A DNA stretch of 64,000 nt, from NCBI RefSeq assembly GCF_020169415.1, contig NZ_JAIULG010000022.1, forward strand, positions 1-64,000. The letters are read 5' to 3'. Below, one piece after another: positions 34,724 through 43,292 of the stretch (its first letter is position 1; each line of letters starts with the position of its first letter). A model generated the notes under the pieces. The model worked only from the letters and a program-made list of their open reading frames with translations, did no database searches and was not told the DNA's origin. Made by a program: the position numbers and the translations under genes. This stretch comes from Tsukamurella sp. M9C. Lineage in GTDB: Bacteria > Actinomycetota > Actinomycetes > Mycobacteriales > Mycobacteriaceae.

Positions 34724-35869
34724 TCATCGCGCGCGCCACGCCGCCGACTGCTGTGCCGCGATCGAGACCAGGCGGTCCAGGCCGAAGTTCACGTCCAGCA
34801 GGTGCGTGCCCATCAGCGGCAGCTCGTTGAGTGGCTGGGGCACCGTCAGCCGGATCCGGTACATGCTGTGCCGGTTGACCTCCGAGCAGCTCCCCACGCC
34901 GCGGCTCCTGCTCACCGTCCAGGTGCTGGCCGACGTGGGCAGCGCCTCGGGGAAGGTCGTGTAGTCCATGAGCACGGAGATGATCCCGAAGGCGTAGCGC
35001 TCGCTCGGCACCGTCACGCCGACGGGGCTCCAGTCGCCGGAGAGTGGGCCGGGGTCGGTGCAGGCGATGTGCTTGCCCGCGCCGACCGGGAGTTCCATCG
35101 TCTGGGAGAGGAGGTCGAGGTCGGTGTTGCCGAACATCGAGATCACGGGCGCGGCGGTGTCCGTGGAGTAGGCGACCGCGCAACCGAACTCCCCGCGGCG
35201 GGTGCACAGCGGGACGTTCTGGAAGTCGCCGCCGGTGGTGCGGCCCGCGGCGGTGGTCACGTTGCCGCCCATGAGGAAGGCGCCGACGAGGCGGTTCCGG
35301 ACGGCGGCGTTGCCGTCGATCTCCTCGCGGATCAGCTTGCGCAGCATCATCGTTCCCTGTGAATGCCCGATGAGGACCACGCCGCGGCCGCCGTTGTCGC
35401 GCGCCAGGTACTCGCGCCAGGCCGTCCGCACGGACTCGTACGCGGTGTCGACGACCGGCTTCAGGTGCATCAGCATCGTGGGTGCGAGGCCCGTGAGGGT
35501 GATCTGCGGGTAGACCGGCGCGAAGACGCGGCACATCGACCCGAACCGCGCCGCCTGGAACCGGGCGATCGAGTCGACCTCGGGCATGCGCACGGGGTTG
35601 GCGTTGAGCGCGACCTGGTTCGTCACCGTCGGATAGACGTAGAAGCAGTCGACCGCCTTCTCGGCGTCGGTCACCTTCCGGGCCGGGGTCGTCTTCCCGG
35701 TGCCGAGGTCGGTGGTGTCGGTGGGGAGGGTGCACGGGTTCGCGGTGCCGGGCCGGCACATCCACGTCGTCGACGGTGCGCCCTGGGCCGCGCCCGCCGC
35801 CAGGCCCGCGCCGAGCGCGAGAGTCGCCGATACCGCTGCCAGTCGCCGGAGGGCGCGCCGAAGGATCAT
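34724..35869 (-). CDS. secreted DUF3089 esterase-like protein
   Basis: 381-aa exported protein. A signal peptide (MILRRALRRLAAVSATLALGA followed by an AQGA-type cleavage region) precedes a DUF3089 domain: DCFYVYPTV near the start and the nucleophile elbow VVLIGHSQGTMM, indicating an alpha/beta-hydrolase lipase or esterase. The family is common in mycolic-acid bacteria; substrate unknown. TATGGT (complement of 35876-35881) ends 6 bases before ATG, suggesting a leaderless mRNA, and an inverted repeat overlaps this promoter. Confidence 0.85.
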   Translation of the reverse strand: MILRRALRRLAAVSATLALGAGLAAGAAQGAPSTTWMCRPGTANPCTLPTDTTDLGTGKTTPARKVTDAEKAVDCFYVYPTVTNQVALNANPVRMPEVDSIARFQAARFGSMCRVFAPVYPQITLTGLAPTMLMHLKPVVDTAYESVRTAWREYLARDNGGRGVVLIGHSQGTMMLRKLIREEIDGNAAVRNRLVGAFLMGGNVTTAAGRTTGGDFQNVPLCTRRGEFGCAVAYSTDTAAPVISMFGNTDLDLLSQTMELPVGAGKHIACTDPGPLSGDWSPVGVTVPSERYAFGIISVLMDYTTFPEALPTSASTWTVSRSRGVGSCSEVNRHSMYRIRLTVPQPLNELPLMGTHLLDVNFGLDRLVSIAAQQSAAWRAR

Positions 35870-35881
35870 GCGCAGACCATA

Positions 35882-35909
35882 TACCGAGAGTTTTGAAATT
35901 CTCTCAGTA
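35882..35909. promoter_or_regulatory. inverted repeat between menE and the DUF3089 gene
   Basis: TACCGAGAG (35882-35890) and CTCTCAGTA (35901-35909) are 9-bp arms with one mismatch and a 10-bp AT-rich spacer. The element overlaps the last bases of menE and the DUF3089 promoter, so it may act as an operator or as a weak terminator for menE. Confidence 0.45.
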
Positions 35910-37046
35910 TTTCGAGAATCGGTCGACGAGCGCGCACCGGTCGACCTTGCCCGGCCCGCGACGGGGCAGCTCGTCGACGAGGTACAGCGCCCGCGGCGCC
36001 GCCGTCCGGTCCAGCTCGGCCTCGACGGCCGCGCGCAGCAGCTCGACGGTGACCTCCGCGCCCGGTCCCGGCACGACCGCCGCGGCCACCCGCTGGCCGA
36101 GCCGCGGATCGGGCTGCGCGAAGACGGCGACCTCGGCGACGCCGGGCACCCGCGCCAGGACGGCCTCGACGACCTGGGGGAGGACCGTCAGGCCGCCGGT
36201 GGAGATGGCCTCGTCGAGCCGGCCCGTGACGGCGAGGACGCCGTCCGTGAGCGTCCCGGCGTCGTCCGTGCGGAACCAGCCGGGATCGGCGAAGGCGGGG
36301 TGCTCGGGCAGGTTCCGGTAGCCGAGGGCCACCGTCGGGCCGCCGAGCACGACGCGCGATTCCGGGCCGTCCAGGCGGATCTCGACGCCCGGCAGGGGCG
36401 CACCGTCGTACACGCAGCCCCCGGCCGTCTCGCTCATGCCGTACGTGCGGACCATGCGGATGCCGGCGGCGAGCGCCGCCTCGCGGACGGGGGCGGGGCA
36501 GGCGGCGCCGCCGATGAGCACCCCGTCGAACCGGGCCAGGGCCTCCGTGGCGGACGGGTCGGCGAGGACCTTGACCAGCTGGGTCGGGACCAGGGAGACG
36601 TATCGACGGTCCGCCGTCATCGTGGCGTGGGCGGGGCCGAGGGCGGCGGGGTCGAAGCCCGCGCGCACGTCGAGCTGGGCGGGCGCGTGGCCGGCGGCGA
36701 GGGAGCGCAGCATCACCTGCACGCCCGCGACGTGGTGCGGCGGCATCGCGAGCAGCCACTGCCCGGGCCCGCCGAGCCGCGCGTGCGTGCCCGCGGCGCT
36801 GGCGGCGAGGGCCTCGCGGGTGAGCATGGCGCCCTTGGGCGTGCCCGTGGTGCCGGACGTCGCGACCACGAGGGCGACGCGCTCGTCGATCGGGGACCCG
36901 GCGGCGAGCGCGTCCGTGAGCCGGGCGGCCTCGCGCGGATCGTGCGCGGGCACGGGCAGCCACGCGGGCGCCGTGCCCTCCAGGAGGGCGGTGAGCCGCG
37001 GCAGGGCGGATTCGACGGTGTCGATCGGCAGCGGCTCGAGGTTCAC
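35904..37046 (-). CDS. menE: o-succinylbenzoate--CoA ligase
   Basis: 380-aa adenylate-forming ligase that activates o-succinylbenzoate for MenB. The AMP-binding P-loop is ATSGTTGTPKGA (residues 62-73), YGMSETAGG is the adenine-binding motif, and GPGKVDRCAL near the end holds the catalytic lysine. It is shorter than typical MenE (about 450-480 aa), as in Rv0542c. GTG 37046: TAGCCT on the minus strand ends 6 bases before it, an internal leaderless promoter overlapping the stop codon of the preceding DUF3349 gene. Confidence 0.93.
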   Translation of the reverse strand: MNLEPLPIDTVESALPRLTALLEGTAPAWLPVPAHDPREAARLTDALAAGSPIDERVALVVATSGTTGTPKGAMLTREALAASAAGTHARLGGPGQWLLAMPPHHVAGVQVMLRSLAAGHAPAQLDVRAGFDPAALGPAHATMTADRRYVSLVPTQLVKVLADPSATEALARFDGVLIGGAACPAPVREAALAAGIRMVRTYGMSETAGGCVYDGAPLPGVEIRLDGPESRVVLGGPTVALGYRNLPEHPAFADPGWFRTDDAGTLTDGVLAVTGRLDEAISTGGLTVLPQVVEAVLARVPGVAEVAVFAQPDPRLGQRVAAAVVPGPGAEVTVELLRAAVEAELDRTAAPRALYLVDELPRRGPGKVDRCALVDRFSKY

Positions 37047-37055
37047 GGGTCGAGG

Positions 37056-37457
37056 CTACTGCGCGGGGTCCGGCCGGCCCGGCGCGTCCGGGTCGTCGGG
37101 GCCGTGCCCGTTCCGAGGGCAGCCCTCCGGGTTGAGCGGGGCGTCGTCGAAGGGCCAGCCCTTGCGCTCGAGGCGCTCGCGGACGCGGGTGATGTCCTTC
37201 TCCAGCGGCATCTCGTGGGTGTGGCCGCTGATGGCGACGCCCGCGTCGACGCGGGTGATGGGCTCGAGCCCCTCGGGGGAGAGGTGCGCGTCGTCGATCA
37301 GCTCGCGCGTGACCTCCCGCAGCTCCTCCTTCGTCAGCTGCCGGTCGAGCAGCGCGAGGAGCGGCTGGTAGTCGGTGTTGGGCACGCCGTCGGGATAGCC
37401 GGCGCGCAGCCAGTCGACGATCCTGGCCAGGAAGCCCGGACTCGGACTCGAACTCAT
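37056..37457 (-). CDS. DUF3349 protein with acidic/Pro-rich tail
   Basis: 133-aa small helical protein. DUF3349 is recognised by IVDWLRAGYPDGVPNTDYQPLLALLDRQLT at the N-terminus; the family (Rv0543c) has no known function. Unlike its neighbour at 37604 it carries an extra C-terminal tail rich in Pro, Asp and Gly (NGHGPDDPDAPGRPDP). It lies 9 bases before menE in the same direction. Confidence 0.85.
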   Translation of the reverse strand: MSSSPSPGFLARIVDWLRAGYPDGVPNTDYQPLLALLDRQLTKEELREVTRELIDDAHLSPEGLEPITRVDAGVAISGHTHEMPLEKDITRVRERLERKGWPFDDAPLNPEGCPRNGHGPDDPDAPGRPDPAQ

Positions 37458-37531
37458 GAAGACCCCACCTCCGGTGCGAGGGTGCGCCCTGGGGCGCGGT
37501 TGTGCTGCCGATACGGATACCGATACGGGAA

Positions 37532-37565
37532 CGGCCCCCTATCTGAACTCCAGAATAGGGGGCCG
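37532..37565 (-). terminator. terminator between the two DUF3349 genes
   Basis: CGGCCCCCTAT (37532-37542) pairs perfectly with ATAGGGGGCCG (37555-37565) across a 12-base loop. It would end the pitA-membrane protein-DUF3349 transcript. Short GATACGG direct repeats (37510-37528) follow on the promoter side of the next gene. Confidence 0.75.
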
Positions 37566-37603
37566 CTCGCGGCTCGGGTGAGCGACAGCGAAGAGAACGT
37601 GTT

Positions 37604-37915
37604 TCAGCTGGCGAAACCGGTGAGCGGCCAGCCGCCGGCGGCCAGCTTGCTCGCGACGTGGCGCAGGTCCTCGTCGCTGGGCTCGGCCTGCGTCACCTTG
37701 GTGATCGCGGCCTCGATCTCGTCCTTGTGGACCTCGTCGGGGCGCTGGGCCAGGATACGGCCGATCACCGCGTCGACCTCGGTCTCCGACAGCTGCTTGG
37801 TGAGCAGCGCGAGCAGAGGGAAGTAGTCCTTCGGCGGCACGCCCTCGGGGTAACCGGCGCGGAGCCAGTCGAGGACCTGCTGGAGGACGCTGTCCTGGGA
37901 GTTCTCGGTGGTCAT
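37604..37915 (-). CDS. DUF3349 protein, second copy
   Basis: 103-aa DUF3349 protein (VLDWLRAGYPEGVPPKDYFPLLALLTKQLSETEVDAVI), a compact version of the paralog at 37056 without the tail. The N-terminal 35 residues of the two are closely similar, so they arose by tandem duplication. It lies 10 bases after the small membrane protein gene in the pitA transcription unit and before a strong terminator. Function unknown. Confidence 0.85.
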   Translation of the reverse strand: MTTENSQDSVLQQVLDWLRAGYPEGVPPKDYFPLLALLTKQLSETEVDAVIGRILAQRPDEVHKDEIEAAITKVTQAEPSDEDLRHVASKLAAGGWPLTGFAS

Positions 37916-37925
37916 GCGGTCGCCC

Positions 37926-38228
37926 CTACTTCTTCTTCTCGAACCACGGGTAGATGTTGTCGAACGTGAGCTCGTACTTGAAGCCCGAGGCCACGATCAT
38001 CGAGACGCCGAGCACGACCGCGACGATGACGATGAGGAAGGCGATCGCGGCGAGCGCGTTGCCCATCGGATTGGGCTTGTGGACGCTGCCGTCCTCCCGC
38101 TCGTGGCCGTTGCCGATCGCGAGGCCGCGGACCCCCACAGCGAAGAGGGCGGGCAGACCGGCGCCGAGGATGAGGCCCACGAGGAGGACCTTCCACACAG
38201 CGTCGAGGGCGAGGGAAATCGTATGCAT
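37926..38228 (-). CDS. small two-helix membrane protein (Rv0544c-like)
   Basis: 100-aa protein with two transmembrane helices (about residues 10-32 and 57-80) separated by a polar loop (GNGHEREDGSVHKPNPMGN) and a short tail ending FEKKK. It sits between pitA and DUF3349 as Rv0544c does in M. tuberculosis. The position suggests a role with the phosphate transporter, but no function is known. Confidence 0.8.
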   Translation of the reverse strand: MHTISLALDAVWKVLLVGLILGAGLPALFAVGVRGLAIGNGHEREDGSVHKPNPMGNALAAIAFLIVIVAVVLGVSMIVASGFKYELTFDNIYPWFEKKK

Positions 38229-38240
38229 GCTCTGGTCCCC

Positions 38241-39488
38241 TTAGACCTTGGCCTCGGTGGGCGCGACCGCGTTGGTCTCGTCGTCCCACTCGGCGTTGAC
38301 GTTGTTGGAGTCGACCTTCTGCTGCTGGGCGCGCCAGTACATGTAGCCCGACAGCGCACACAGGATGGCGAAGGCGACGATCGGACCGGCCAGGGTCGGG
38401 ATCTTCGCGGCCACGAAGTACATCACCGCGCCGACCAGGGCGGCCGCGGGCAGCGTGATCACCCAGGCGGCGACCATGCGGAGCGCGACGTTCCAGCGGA
38501 CCGTCGCGCCCGGCTTGCCGACGCCCGAGCCGAGGATCGAGCCGGTGGCGACGTGCGTCGTCGAGAGGGCGAAGCCGAGGTGGCTCGACACGAGGATGAT
38601 CGTGGCCGACGAGGCCTCGGCCGCCATGCCCTGCGGGGAGCTGATCTCGATCAGGCCCTTGCCCAGGGTGCGGATGATGCGCCAGCCGCCGAGGAAGGTG
38701 CCCAGGGCGATCGCGGCGGCGGCGGAGAACTTCACCCACAGCGGGACGCCGTGCGTGTCGTCCCAGAACAGGAGGCTGTCGCTGCTGCCGGGGTTGCCCT
38801 GGCTGTAGCCGATGAGCGCGAGGGTGATGACGCCCATGGTCTTCTGCGCGTCGTTGGTGCCGTGCGCCAGCGAGACGAGCGAGGCGGTGCCGATCTGGCC
38901 CCAGCGGAAGCCCTCCTCGGTGAACCGCTCCGCGACGCCGGCGACGATCTTGAACACCAGGTACGTGCCGACCGCGGCGACGACGCCCGCGACGACCGGG
39001 GCGAACAGAGCGGGGAGGACGACCTTGCCGATGACGCCGTCGAGCTTGGCGGTGCCGTTCCAGACGACGCCGCTGACGCCGAGGGCGGCGATCGCGGCGC
39101 CGATCATGCCGCCGAACAGCGCGTGCGAGCTGGAGCTGGGCAGGCCGAGCAGCCAGGTCAGCAGGTTCCAGATGATGCCGCCGATGAGGCCGGCGAGCAC
39201 GATGATCAGCAGCGCGCGGCCGCCGTTCTCGATGAGCTCGGGCTTCGGCGAGCCGTCCTTGTTCTGGATCTTGATCACCGCGTTGGTCACGGTGAGAGCG
39301 ACCTCGACGGACAGGAAGGCGCCCACCAGGTTGAGGATCGCCGAGAGGCTGACGGCCGTCTTCGGCTTCAGGGCGCCGGTCGCGATGGAGGTGGCCATCG
39401 CATTTCCCGTGTCATGGAAGCCGTTGGTGAAGTCGAAGGCGAGGGCCGTCACGATCACCAACAGCAGGATGATGAGTTCGCTGTTCAT
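38241..39488 (-). CDS. pitA: low-affinity inorganic phosphate transporter PitA
   Basis: 415-aa membrane carrier of the PiT family, importing metal-phosphate with protons. The duplicated signature GFHDTGNAMATSIATGALKP (first repeat) and SLAHGTNDAQKTMGVITLAL (second repeat) is intact, with about ten helices. It leads an operon with the small membrane protein and a DUF3349 protein. An unusually AT-rich stretch with ACTATT lies just before ATG on the minus strand. Confidence 0.95.
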   Translation of the reverse strand: MNSELIILLLVIVTALAFDFTNGFHDTGNAMATSIATGALKPKTAVSLSAILNLVGAFLSVEVALTVTNAVIKIQNKDGSPKPELIENGGRALLIIVLAGLIGGIIWNLLTWLLGLPSSSSHALFGGMIGAAIAALGVSGVVWNGTAKLDGVIGKVVLPALFAPVVAGVVAAVGTYLVFKIVAGVAERFTEEGFRWGQIGTASLVSLAHGTNDAQKTMGVITLALIGYSQGNPGSSDSLLFWDDTHGVPLWVKFSAAAAIALGTFLGGWRIIRTLGKGLIEISSPQGMAAEASSATIILVSSHLGFALSTTHVATGSILGSGVGKPGATVRWNVALRMVAAWVITLPAAALVGAVMYFVAAKIPTLAGPIVAFAILCALSGYMYWRAQQQKVDSNNVNAEWDDETNAVAPTEAKV

Positions 39489-39695
39489 GGTGAAAATAGT
39501 GAGGCCGAGGGGCCCGTTCCACCAAACGGGTGAGACGGGCTCGACATCCTTCTGACCTGCAGGTTCGTGTTCGTCCGGCGAGCGTTCACCAGATGTTCAT
39601 TCAGCGCGCTCTCAGAATCCCCTGGTCATGTCCGTTTTGCGCGGATCTTGCGGTCTACCGCGGGACGATTGACGGGCCGTGACTACTATTTGCGC

Positions 39696-40835
39696 ATGGC
39701 GTCTTTGGATATCCGCGTGTTGGGCCAGGTGTCGCTCTCCGTGGACGGCGCGCCGAACGAGGTGTCGGGCGTGAAGCCGCGCTCGGTGCTCGCGCTGCTC
39801 GTGATGAACCGCGGTCGCGCCGTCACCGTCGACTCCCTGAGCGAGCAGGTGTGGGACGGCAACCCGCCCGCCTCGGCACGCGCCAGCCTGCAGGTGTTCG
39901 TCAGCGGGCTGCGCAAGGCGCTGCGCGGTCCGGGCGCCGGTTCGGGCCTCGACGGCCTGCTGGTCACCTCGGGCTCGACCTACCGCCTCGACCTGGACCC
40001 GGAGCAGTCCGACATCGGCCGGTTCGACTCGGCCCGCCGCCGCGGCGCCGAGCTGGCCGCCGCCGGCCGGTACGACCGGGCCTCGCTGGCCTTCGCCTCC
40101 GCGCTCTCGGAGTTCCGCGGCGACGCGGTCGCCGACCTGCGGGGCCTGCAGTTCGCGGACAACTTCGCCATCGGCATGGCGGAGGAGCGCGCCGCCGTGC
40201 AGTCCGCGATGTACGACGCGGAGATCGCCGCGGGCCGCGCCGCGTCGGTCATCGGCGAGCTGCGCCGCCTCGTCTCCGAGCACCCGCTGCAGGAGCCGCT
40301 GTGGGGGCAGCTCATCACCGCGCTGTACGTCACCGGTCGCCAGGCCGACGCCCTCGAGGCCGCGCGCGACCTGCGCCGCACCCTCGCCGACGAGCTGGGC
40401 GCCGATCCGACGCCGGCCCTCGTCGAGCTGGAGGGCAAGGTGCTGCGGCAGGAGCAGCTGGCCTTCACCGTCGCGCGGCCCGCCGCGCAGCCGGGGGACG
40501 GGCGGGCCTTCGAGAAGACCGAGACCGACGTGACCATCGACGGTGCCGGCCCCCGCGGCACGCTCACCGCCGAGGACGGGACCGAGTACCCGGTGCGCGG
40601 CGAGGTCCGCCTCGGCCGCCTCCCCGACAACGACATCAGCATCGACGACACCAAGGTCTCGCGCGAGCACGCCGTGATCACCGGCTCCGTCAGCGGGTTC
40701 GCCGTCCGCGACCTGCAGTCCTCCAACGGCACCTATGTTGGGGAGCGTCGCGTCGCCGGCCAGCTCCCCCTGTCCGACGGTGACGAGCTCACCCTGGGCA
40801 GGACGACCTACGTCTTCCGCGTGATCGAGGAGTAA
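39696..40835 (+). CDS. EmbR-like SARP regulator with FHA domain
   Basis: 379-aa regulator. Order: winged helix (about residues 1-95), bacterial transcriptional activation domain (about 100-250; GRAASVIGELRRLVSEHPLQEPLWGQLITALY), and a C-terminal FHA domain (about 285-379; LGRLPDNDISIDDTKVSREHAVI and QSSNGTYVG hold the phosphothreonine-binding Arg, Ser and Asn). This is the EmbR layout; in M. tuberculosis EmbR is phosphorylated by PknH and activates the arabinosyltransferase genes. No embCAB genes or kinase are here. TACTAT ends 6 bases before ATG (leaderless layout). Confidence 0.9.
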   Translation: MASLDIRVLGQVSLSVDGAPNEVSGVKPRSVLALLVMNRGRAVTVDSLSEQVWDGNPPASARASLQVFVSGLRKALRGPGAGSGLDGLLVTSGSTYRLDLDPEQSDIGRFDSARRRGAELAAAGRYDRASLAFASALSEFRGDAVADLRGLQFADNFAIGMAEERAAVQSAMYDAEIAAGRAASVIGELRRLVSEHPLQEPLWGQLITALYVTGRQADALEAARDLRRTLADELGADPTPALVELEGKVLRQEQLAFTVARPAAQPGDGRAFEKTETDVTIDGAGPRGTLTAEDGTEYPVRGEVRLGRLPDNDISIDDTKVSREHAVITGSVSGFAVRDLQSSNGTYVGERRVAGQLPLSDGDELTLGRTTYVFRVIEE

Positions 40836-40973
40836 TCGAGGAGTAGCAGGGCGATCCGCGCGCTATGCAATCGTGACCGTCTTGGCCAAAACGGACATTC
40901 GGTGGGACTCTGCGGTGGCGCGACGGCGTGTCGTCGCAGAGATGCACCGAAGGTTCGGCGCTACCGTGGGCGG

Positions 40974-41318
40974 ATGATCAACGGGGCGCACATCATCCAC
41001 TACTCCGGCGACGCGGACGCCGACCGCGCCTTCCTGCGCGACGTCCTCGGCGTCGAGGGGGTCGACGCCGGCCAGGGCTGGCTGATCCTGCCGTTGCCCG
41101 CGTCGGAGGTCGCCGTCCATCCCACGGACGGACCGCCGAAGCAGGAGCTGTACCTGATGTGCGACGACGTCGAGGCGGAGGTGGCGGCGCTGCAGGCCAG
41201 GGGCGTCGAGACCGCGCCGATCACCGACCAGGGGTGGGGCCTGCTCACGTCGCTGACGCTCCCCGGCGGTGGTGCGATCGGGCTGTACCAGCCGCGGCAC
41301 CAGCGCGCCCACGGCTGA
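40974..41318 (+). CDS. VOC/glyoxalase-like protein
   Basis: 114-aa single vicinal-oxygen-chelate module (HIIHYSGDADADRAFLRDVLGVEGVDAG and a C-terminal GGGAIGLYQPRHQ). It resembles Rv0546c, which also lies near pitA and menB. Dimers of such modules act as glyoxalases, dioxygenases or resistance proteins; the metal ligands here are incomplete enough that activity is uncertain. TACCGT ends 6 bases before ATG (leaderless layout). Confidence 0.82.
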   Translation: MINGAHIIHYSGDADADRAFLRDVLGVEGVDAGQGWLILPLPASEVAVHPTDGPPKQELYLMCDDVEAEVAALQARGVETAPITDQGWGLLTSLTLPGGGAIGLYQPRHQRAHG

Positions 41319-41328
41319 CTCTCTTCCG

Positions 41329-41790
41329 CTAGGAGGCGTCGATCGCCGCGACGGTCGAGGCGAGGACGCGCCACCGTCGATGACGGTGCCGGAACATCGC
41401 GCGCACGAACAGGCCTGTGAGCAGACCCTGAACGCCGTCCTCGATCTCGATCGCGTCGGTGTAGCGGCACCGGCCAGGCCCGAGCGGATCGAAGGTCAGG
41501 CGGTGGTTCCACACGCGGATCGGTCCGCCGCGCTCGTTGGTGTAGATCTCGAGCTCGTCGAGCCGCCGCACGATGATCTCGTGCGTCCAACTGGGGAGGA
41601 CGCCCAGCCAGTGCACCCGGCCGCGCGCGGAGAAGCCCACCTCCACCGGGACGCCCGCGGGCGGGGCCCCGGCCATATCGAAGGACAACACGGGCGCGAG
41701 GACGAAGAGCATCACCTCGGGCGTCGCGGCCATCGTCCGGGCGCGGGCGGCCGACAGCGGTAGCTCGGTGCTAATGGAAATGATTCCCAT
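41329..41790 (-). CDS. SRPBCC-like hypothetical protein
   Basis: 153-aa protein with the beta-strand pattern of the START/SRPBCC lipid-binding fold (FSARGRVHWLGVLPSWTHEIIVRRLDELEIYTNERGG; VWNHRLTFDPLGPGRCRYTDAIEIEDG, then a long C-terminal helix rich in Arg/His). It probably binds a hydrophobic ligand. TAGCTT on the minus strand ends 7 bases before ATG. Function not known. Confidence 0.65.
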   Translation of the reverse strand: MGIISISTELPLSAARARTMAATPEVMLFVLAPVLSFDMAGAPPAGVPVEVGFSARGRVHWLGVLPSWTHEIIVRRLDELEIYTNERGGPIRVWNHRLTFDPLGPGRCRYTDAIEIEDGVQGLLTGLFVRAMFRHRHRRWRVLASTVAAIDAS

Positions 41791-41830
41791 AATTCCGAAG
41801 CTACCCGGTGCGGGCGCGTGCGGGAAGGGG

Positions 41831-42274
41831 TCAGGCGGAGTAGCGCCCGATCGCCTTGCCGACGGTGCCCGGCCCACCGACGGTGAAGGTGACCTTCTTC
41901 TCGCCGATCAGCGTGGTGAAGGACCCGTCGGGCCGCGCCTTGACCTCGCCGCCGTAGCGCTTGCCGTCGTTCCACCAGCTCAGGGTGCGCGTCGCGATCT
42001 GCGCGCGGGTGCCGGGGTTGTCGACGCACGGCGCGGCGGGGCCGCCGAGCGCGCCCTTGATGCAGTCGGGGCGCACGGTGATCCAGCCCTTCGCGTCGAC
42101 GGTCCCGGTGTAGTGCACGGTGGGGAAGGGCATCGGATCAGCGAAGCCGGGCGTGGTGACCCAACCGTCGAACCGGACGACGGTGTCGGCGTGCGCGGCG
42201 GCGGGCAGTGCTCCCAGTGCGAGTGCGGCGCAGGCGCCGGCGGCCAGGGCGATGCGGGTGGTGCGTGCGGTCAT
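41831..42274 (-). CDS. secreted hypothetical protein
   Basis: 147-aa exported protein with a clear signal peptide (TTRIALAAGACAALALGALP, cleavage after AHA). The mature part has two cysteines (RPDCIKG, APCVDN) that may form a disulfide and a beta-rich C-terminus. I do not recognise the family. ATG 42274 was chosen because the signal peptide begins there and GAGGAG lies upstream. Confidence 0.7.
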   Translation of the reverse strand: MTARTTRIALAAGACAALALGALPAAAHADTVVRFDGWVTTPGFADPMPFPTVHYTGTVDAKGWITVRPDCIKGALGGPAAPCVDNPGTRAQIATRTLSWWNDGKRYGGEVKARPDGSFTTLIGEKKVTFTVGGPGTVGKAIGRYSA

Positions 42275-42385
42275 GTGATCTGTGCTCCTCGATGTCGAAG
42301 GTGCGTCGTCTCTGACACCGGGACTATCGCGAGGGCCGATCGATTTCGTTACCCAAGGCACTTAAAACGGCGATGTCGGGCAGCG

Positions 42386-42835
42386 TCAGGCGCGCGGATC
42401 GTCGTCGACGAGGAGCCGGCTCAAGAGGTCGAGGTCCTTCGTCATCGCGGACCGCATCGCGCGCGCCATGACGGGAGCGGCGACCCGCGCGAAACCGCTG
42501 GGGGTGCCGCGGTTCCGCAGCCGCATGAGCGTGCCGCCCGGCACCGTCTCCCACGTGTACGTGGTCTCCATGGGGAAGGGACCGTCGGCGGTGCGCATCA
42601 CCATCCGCTCGCCCGCGACGAGCTCCGTCACCTCGTAGGTGTAGGCCAGCGGCCGCCCCAGGAACCGCGCCTCGAAGTCCATCCGCGACCCGAGCCCAAC
42701 CGGGGGCTCCGTCCGCCAGTCGACGGACCGGATGTTCGCGTACCACTGCGGGGCGTTCGACGGGTCGCCCGCGAACCCCGCGACCCGCTCGCGCGCAACG
42801 GGAATCACGCGCTCGACCACCACGTCCACGTCCAT
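42386..42835 (-). CDS. SRPBCC-family protein (polyketide cyclase/dehydrase-like)
   Basis: 149-aa single SRPBCC domain: VVVERVIPVARERVAGFAGDPSNAPQW at the start, GSRMDFEARFLGRPLAYTYEVTEL in the middle, TTYTWETVPGGTLMRLRNRG and a long C-terminal helix. Probably a small-ligand-binding protein; no enzyme residues stand out. TATCGT on the minus strand ends 6 bases before ATG, a leaderless layout. Confidence 0.8.
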   Translation of the reverse strand: MDVDVVVERVIPVARERVAGFAGDPSNAPQWYANIRSVDWRTEPPVGLGSRMDFEARFLGRPLAYTYEVTELVAGERMVMRTADGPFPMETTYTWETVPGGTLMRLRNRGTPSGFARVAAPVMARAMRSAMTKDLDLLSRLLVDDDPRA

Positions 42836-42866
42836 GCGAGAACGATACGCGGGCGCGCCTGCGGTG

Positions 42867-43286
42867 TCAGTCCGGCAGGGCTTCGCGCAGGAGGACGGCG
42901 GCACCGTCGGACGTGCGCGGCTTGCGCCGGAGGAAGCGCCCGAGCACGGCGCGCTTGTCGCCCGCGAACCGCGGGATCACGTGCAGGTGTACGTGATCGA
43001 CGGTCTGGAAGGCGGCGCGGCCGTCGTTGACGACGAGGTTCACCCCGTCGGCCCGGAGCCCGCCGTCGCGCGCGGCCCGGGCCAGACGGTGCCCGAGCGC
43101 GAACATCCGCGCGCCGTCGTCGGCGGGTAGGTCGGCGAGGCGCGCCGCGTGCCGCTTCGGGACCACGAGCGTGTGCCCCTCGCTCATCGGGCGGACGTCG
43201 AGGAAGGCGATCACCTCGTCCGTCTCGGCGACGACCGCCGCGGGCGCCTCACCCGCGACGATCGCGCAGAACACGCACTGCGCCAC
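42867..43286 (-). CDS. HIT family hydrolase
   Basis: 139-aa histidine-triad protein, expected to hydrolyse purine nucleoside phosphoramidates or dinucleotides. The catalytic triad is HVHLHVIP, and CVFCAIVAGE at the N-terminus carries a CxxC that may bind zinc. GTG 43286 lies 6 bases downstream of the menB stop, so it is probably cotranscribed with menB; no functional link to menaquinone is known. Confidence 0.9.
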   Translation of the reverse strand: MAQCVFCAIVAGEAPAAVVAETDEVIAFLDVRPMSEGHTLVVPKRHAARLADLPADDGARMFALGHRLARAARDGGLRADGVNLVVNDGRAAFQTVDHVHLHVIPRFAGDKRAVLGRFLRRKPRTSDGAAVLLREALPD

Positions 43287-43292
43287 CGGGAC

